From Actinomycetota bacterium (lineage in GTDB: Bacteria; Actinomycetota; Rubrobacteria; Rubrobacterales; Rubrobacteraceae), in assembly GCA_020200675.1 (NCBI GenBank), contig JAIVIG010000049.1:1-8080 (forward strand): a DNA stretch of 8,080 nucleotides, written 5' to 3'. Positions 6,977-8,080 of this stretch are shown here, in pieces (position 1 is the first letter of the stretch; each line of letters starts with the position of its first letter). Below the pieces are notes generated by a model. It was not told where the DNA came from, ran no database searches, and saw nothing but the letters and a program-made list of their open reading frames with translations. A program made the translations under genes and the position numbers.

Positions 6977-7325
6977 ATGCTACGCGAAGCACTAACGGGG
7001 GCCGCCGCCGGGGCCGTTGGCACGGTGGCGCTCAACGCCGTCACGTACGCCGACATGGCTCTCAATGGCCGGCCCGCGAGCAGCGTGCCGGATACGATGG
7101 CCGGCACGCTCGCCGAGAAGGTGGGCCTCGACCTCTCCGCCGAGGGTGAGGACCCCGACGGCGAGACGGCTCGCCGCGATGGCCGCCAGCGATGTTCCCG
7201 CCACCGTGCTGGGCGTGGTCGACCCTACCACGTGGCCGCCCTCCAACTGGGGCATGGACTTCGGCTTCCACCTCGCCTACGGCGTGGCCACGGCTATCGC
7301 CTATGATGCCTTCGCTCCCGCATAG
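6977..7325 (+). pseudogene. Small membrane protein gene with internal deletion and frameshift
   Basis: The gene starts well (strong Shine-Dalgarno, ATG 6977) and encodes a hydrophobic, probably membrane-inserted N-terminus (ALTGAAAGAVGTVALNAVTY) and the stretch GRPASSVPDTMAGTLAEKVG. At about 7160-7176 coding sense passes from this frame to the +1 frame. The first frame continues only as Arg/Gly/His-rich out-of-frame sequence to a TAG at 7304-7306. The second frame gives a sensible C-terminus (AASDVPATVLGVVDPTTW, then HLAYGVATAIAYDAF) to the TAG at 7323-7325. From memory, intact actinobacterial homologues are roughly 150-170 residues with a glycine-rich membrane middle of ~50 residues between these halves. 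That middle is missing here, so this looks like an internal deletion of 3n+2 bases and not a single-base slip. The break lies in a perfect inverted repeat. Function of the family is unknown. A frame-restored product seems unlikely. Confidence 0.72.
7159..7176. repeat. Perfect 7-bp inverted repeat with 4-nt loop at the frame break
   Basis: CGGCGAG, then ACGG, then CTCGCCG: all seven pairs match and six of them are... strong G-C pairs except for one A-T pair. It has no following T-run, so it is not a canonical intrinsic terminator. It coincides with the point where the pseudogene changes frame, suggesting a role in the deletion or in a sequencing/assembly error. Confidence 0.75.
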
Positions 7326-7372
7326 AACCGGGTCGTAAGCAGTAGCGGACACTTAGACTACGGGCGATCCAG

Positions 7373-7378
7373 AGGAGG
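7373..7378 (+). promoter_or_regulatory. Shine-Dalgarno sequence of the truncated SDR gene
   Basis: AGGAGG lies 9 nt before ATG 7388. A consensus site in front of a 28-codon remnant shows that the start region of this gene has been kept while the rest was lost. Confidence 0.65.
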
Positions 7379-7387
7379 AACTCGACT

Positions 7388-7474
7388 ATGGAGAAAAGGC
7401 TTGAGGACAAGGTGGCTCTCGTTACCGGAGCGTCGAGCCGGATAGGTTGGGCGACGGCGATGCACTTGGGGTAG
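7388..7474 (+). pseudogene. Truncated short-chain dehydrogenase (N-terminal 28 residues only)
   Basis: The ATG opens a typical SDR N-terminus (RLEDKVALVTGASSRIG), covering the first beta-strand and the cofactor-binding glycine motif, but a TAG at 7472-7474 ends it after 28 codons. Normal SDRs are ~250 residues. No continuation of the Rossmann fold (D-V, NNAG or YxxxK motifs) is found in any frame downstream before EgtB sequence begins, so the remainder has been deleted and not just frameshifted. The glycine motif reads TGASSRIG where TGxxxGIG is usual, with Arg replacing the first Gly of GIG. It is related to the intact SDR at 3235 but not a recent copy, because the shared sequence is only family-level. 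It cannot make a working enzyme. Confidence 0.82.
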
Positions 7475-7482
7475 AGGACGTT

Positions 7483-8080
7483 ATGATCAGACGAACTATC
7501 GGTCAAGCGAAGGAGGGGTCCCAGAGGACCGTACGGGAGATAGTGACGAAGTATGAGAGCGAGTCTCAACAGGGTTATAGGAGGATGATCGCCATTTTCG
7601 GTACAGATACCAGGCGTAACGATACAAAAGAAGCTCTTGCCGAAAGACTGGAAGAAGCGAGGGAGAGGACGCGGTTCTTGCTAGGGCCCGTCTCCGAGGA
7701 GGATCTGGCCGCCCAGCACGACCCGATCATGAGCCCCTTGATCTGGGACTACGGCCACATCGGCAATTACGAGGAGCTGTGGCTCTTGCAGAAGTCCCAC
7801 GGCAAGGTCCTCTCCGAGCGCGAGCTCTACGACATCTACGACGCCTCCCTCCACCCCCGCGAGGAGCGTCCTTCGCTGAATCTCCTCGACCGCAAGGACG
7901 CCGACCTCTACCTCGACGCCGTCCGCAAGGCGGTCCTCGAGACGCTCGAAGACGCGGATCTACACGGGGACGACCCGCTCCTCAAGGACGGCTTCGTCTA
8001 CAGCATGATCCTCCAACACGAGGCCCAGCACAACGAGACCATGCTCCAGACCCTCCAGCTCAAAAAGGGCGAGGGCTACA
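7483..8080 (+). CDS. egtB: Ergothioneine biosynthesis protein EgtB (hercynine oxygenase), 3'-partial
   Basis: EgtB is the non-haem iron sulfoxide synthase that joins hercynine to gamma-glutamylcysteine or cysteine with O2 in ergothioneine synthesis. The visible part is the N-terminal DinB-like four-helix domain. MSPLIWDYGHIGNYEELWL carries the first iron ligand, H92 (counting from ATG 7483), and QHEAQHNET carries the other two, H179 and H183, in the family's H-E-x2-x-H-N-E arrangement. The C-terminal FGE-sulfatase-like domain would lie beyond the window. The start is uncertain. ATG 7483 has AGAGGA 4 nt upstream but places the first His about 40 residues later than in the mycobacterial enzyme. 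ATG 7585 would give a normal length (His at 58) but its AGGAGG directly abuts it. Recognisable homology begins near 7640 (LAERLEEARERT). Codons before that have noticeably lower third-position GC than the rest. Confidence 0.83.
   Translation, partial: MIRRTIGQAKEGSQRTVREIVTKYESESQQGYRRMIAIFGTDTRRNDTKEALAERLEEARERTRFLLGPVSEEDLAAQHDPIMSPLIWDYGHIGNYEELWLLQKSHGKVLSERELYDIYDASLHPREERPSLNLLDRKDADLYLDAVRKAVLETLEDADLHGDDPLLKDGFVYSMILQHEAQHNETMLQTLQLKKGEGY

Noticed and set aside
3235..7474. Direct repeat between the intact SDR (3235) and the SDR remnant (7388) as a recombination target
   Set aside because: The shared nucleotides are limited to family-level similarity around the first strand and glycine motif; there is no long identical run.

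Overview
This window is about 8.1 kb of GC-rich bacterial DNA. Every supported gene is on the + strand and genes are closely packed. High third-position GC, TTG and GTG starts with strong purine-rich Shine-Dalgarno (SD) sequences, a mycobacterial-type GH15 trehalase and an ergothioneine (egtB) gene all point to an actinobacterium. A Rubrobacter-like lineage is my best guess, from general resemblance of the proteins and not from a database search.

Layout. Bases 1-2447 carry the C-terminal ~814 residues of a large fused FAD / iron-sulfur 2-hydroxyacid dehydrogenase of the YdiJ or GlcD-GlcF type, whose N-terminus lies before the window. It overlaps by 4 nt (ATGA) with a PCC/DUF296 domain gene (2444-2881). 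An 80-residue unassigned small ORF follows (2903-3145), then a short gap with a doubtful 25-codon ORF. Next comes a two-gene unit: a glucose-1-dehydrogenase-like SDR oxidoreductase (3235-4008, TTG start) and a sugar phosphate isomerase/epimerase of the AP-endonuclease-2 TIM-barrel type (4019-4885, GTG start). After a 214-nt gap with no recognisable RNA gene, promoter or terminator lies an intact GH15 trehalase/glucoamylase-like hydrolase (5100-6917).

The right end is eroded. A small membrane-protein gene (6977-7325) has lost its middle and its frame, and the break falls inside a perfect 7-bp inverted repeat. An SDR gene (7388-7474) stops after 28 codons. A reading frame that becomes a clear ergothioneine-pathway EgtB (from about 7640) runs off the end of the window; its first ~50 codons are more AT-rich and do not look like EgtB.

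How the genes may work together (inference): the GH15 enzyme would release glucose from trehalose or another alpha-glucoside, the SDR could oxidise glucose to gluconolactone, and the TIM-barrel protein could isomerise a sugar or sugar acid. The FAD/FeS enzyme would pass electrons from a 2-hydroxyacid to a carrier. I see no defence system, CRISPR array, transposase, prophage or biosynthetic cluster. Apart from the decayed segment and a few small oddities, this looks like ordinary metabolic chromosome.
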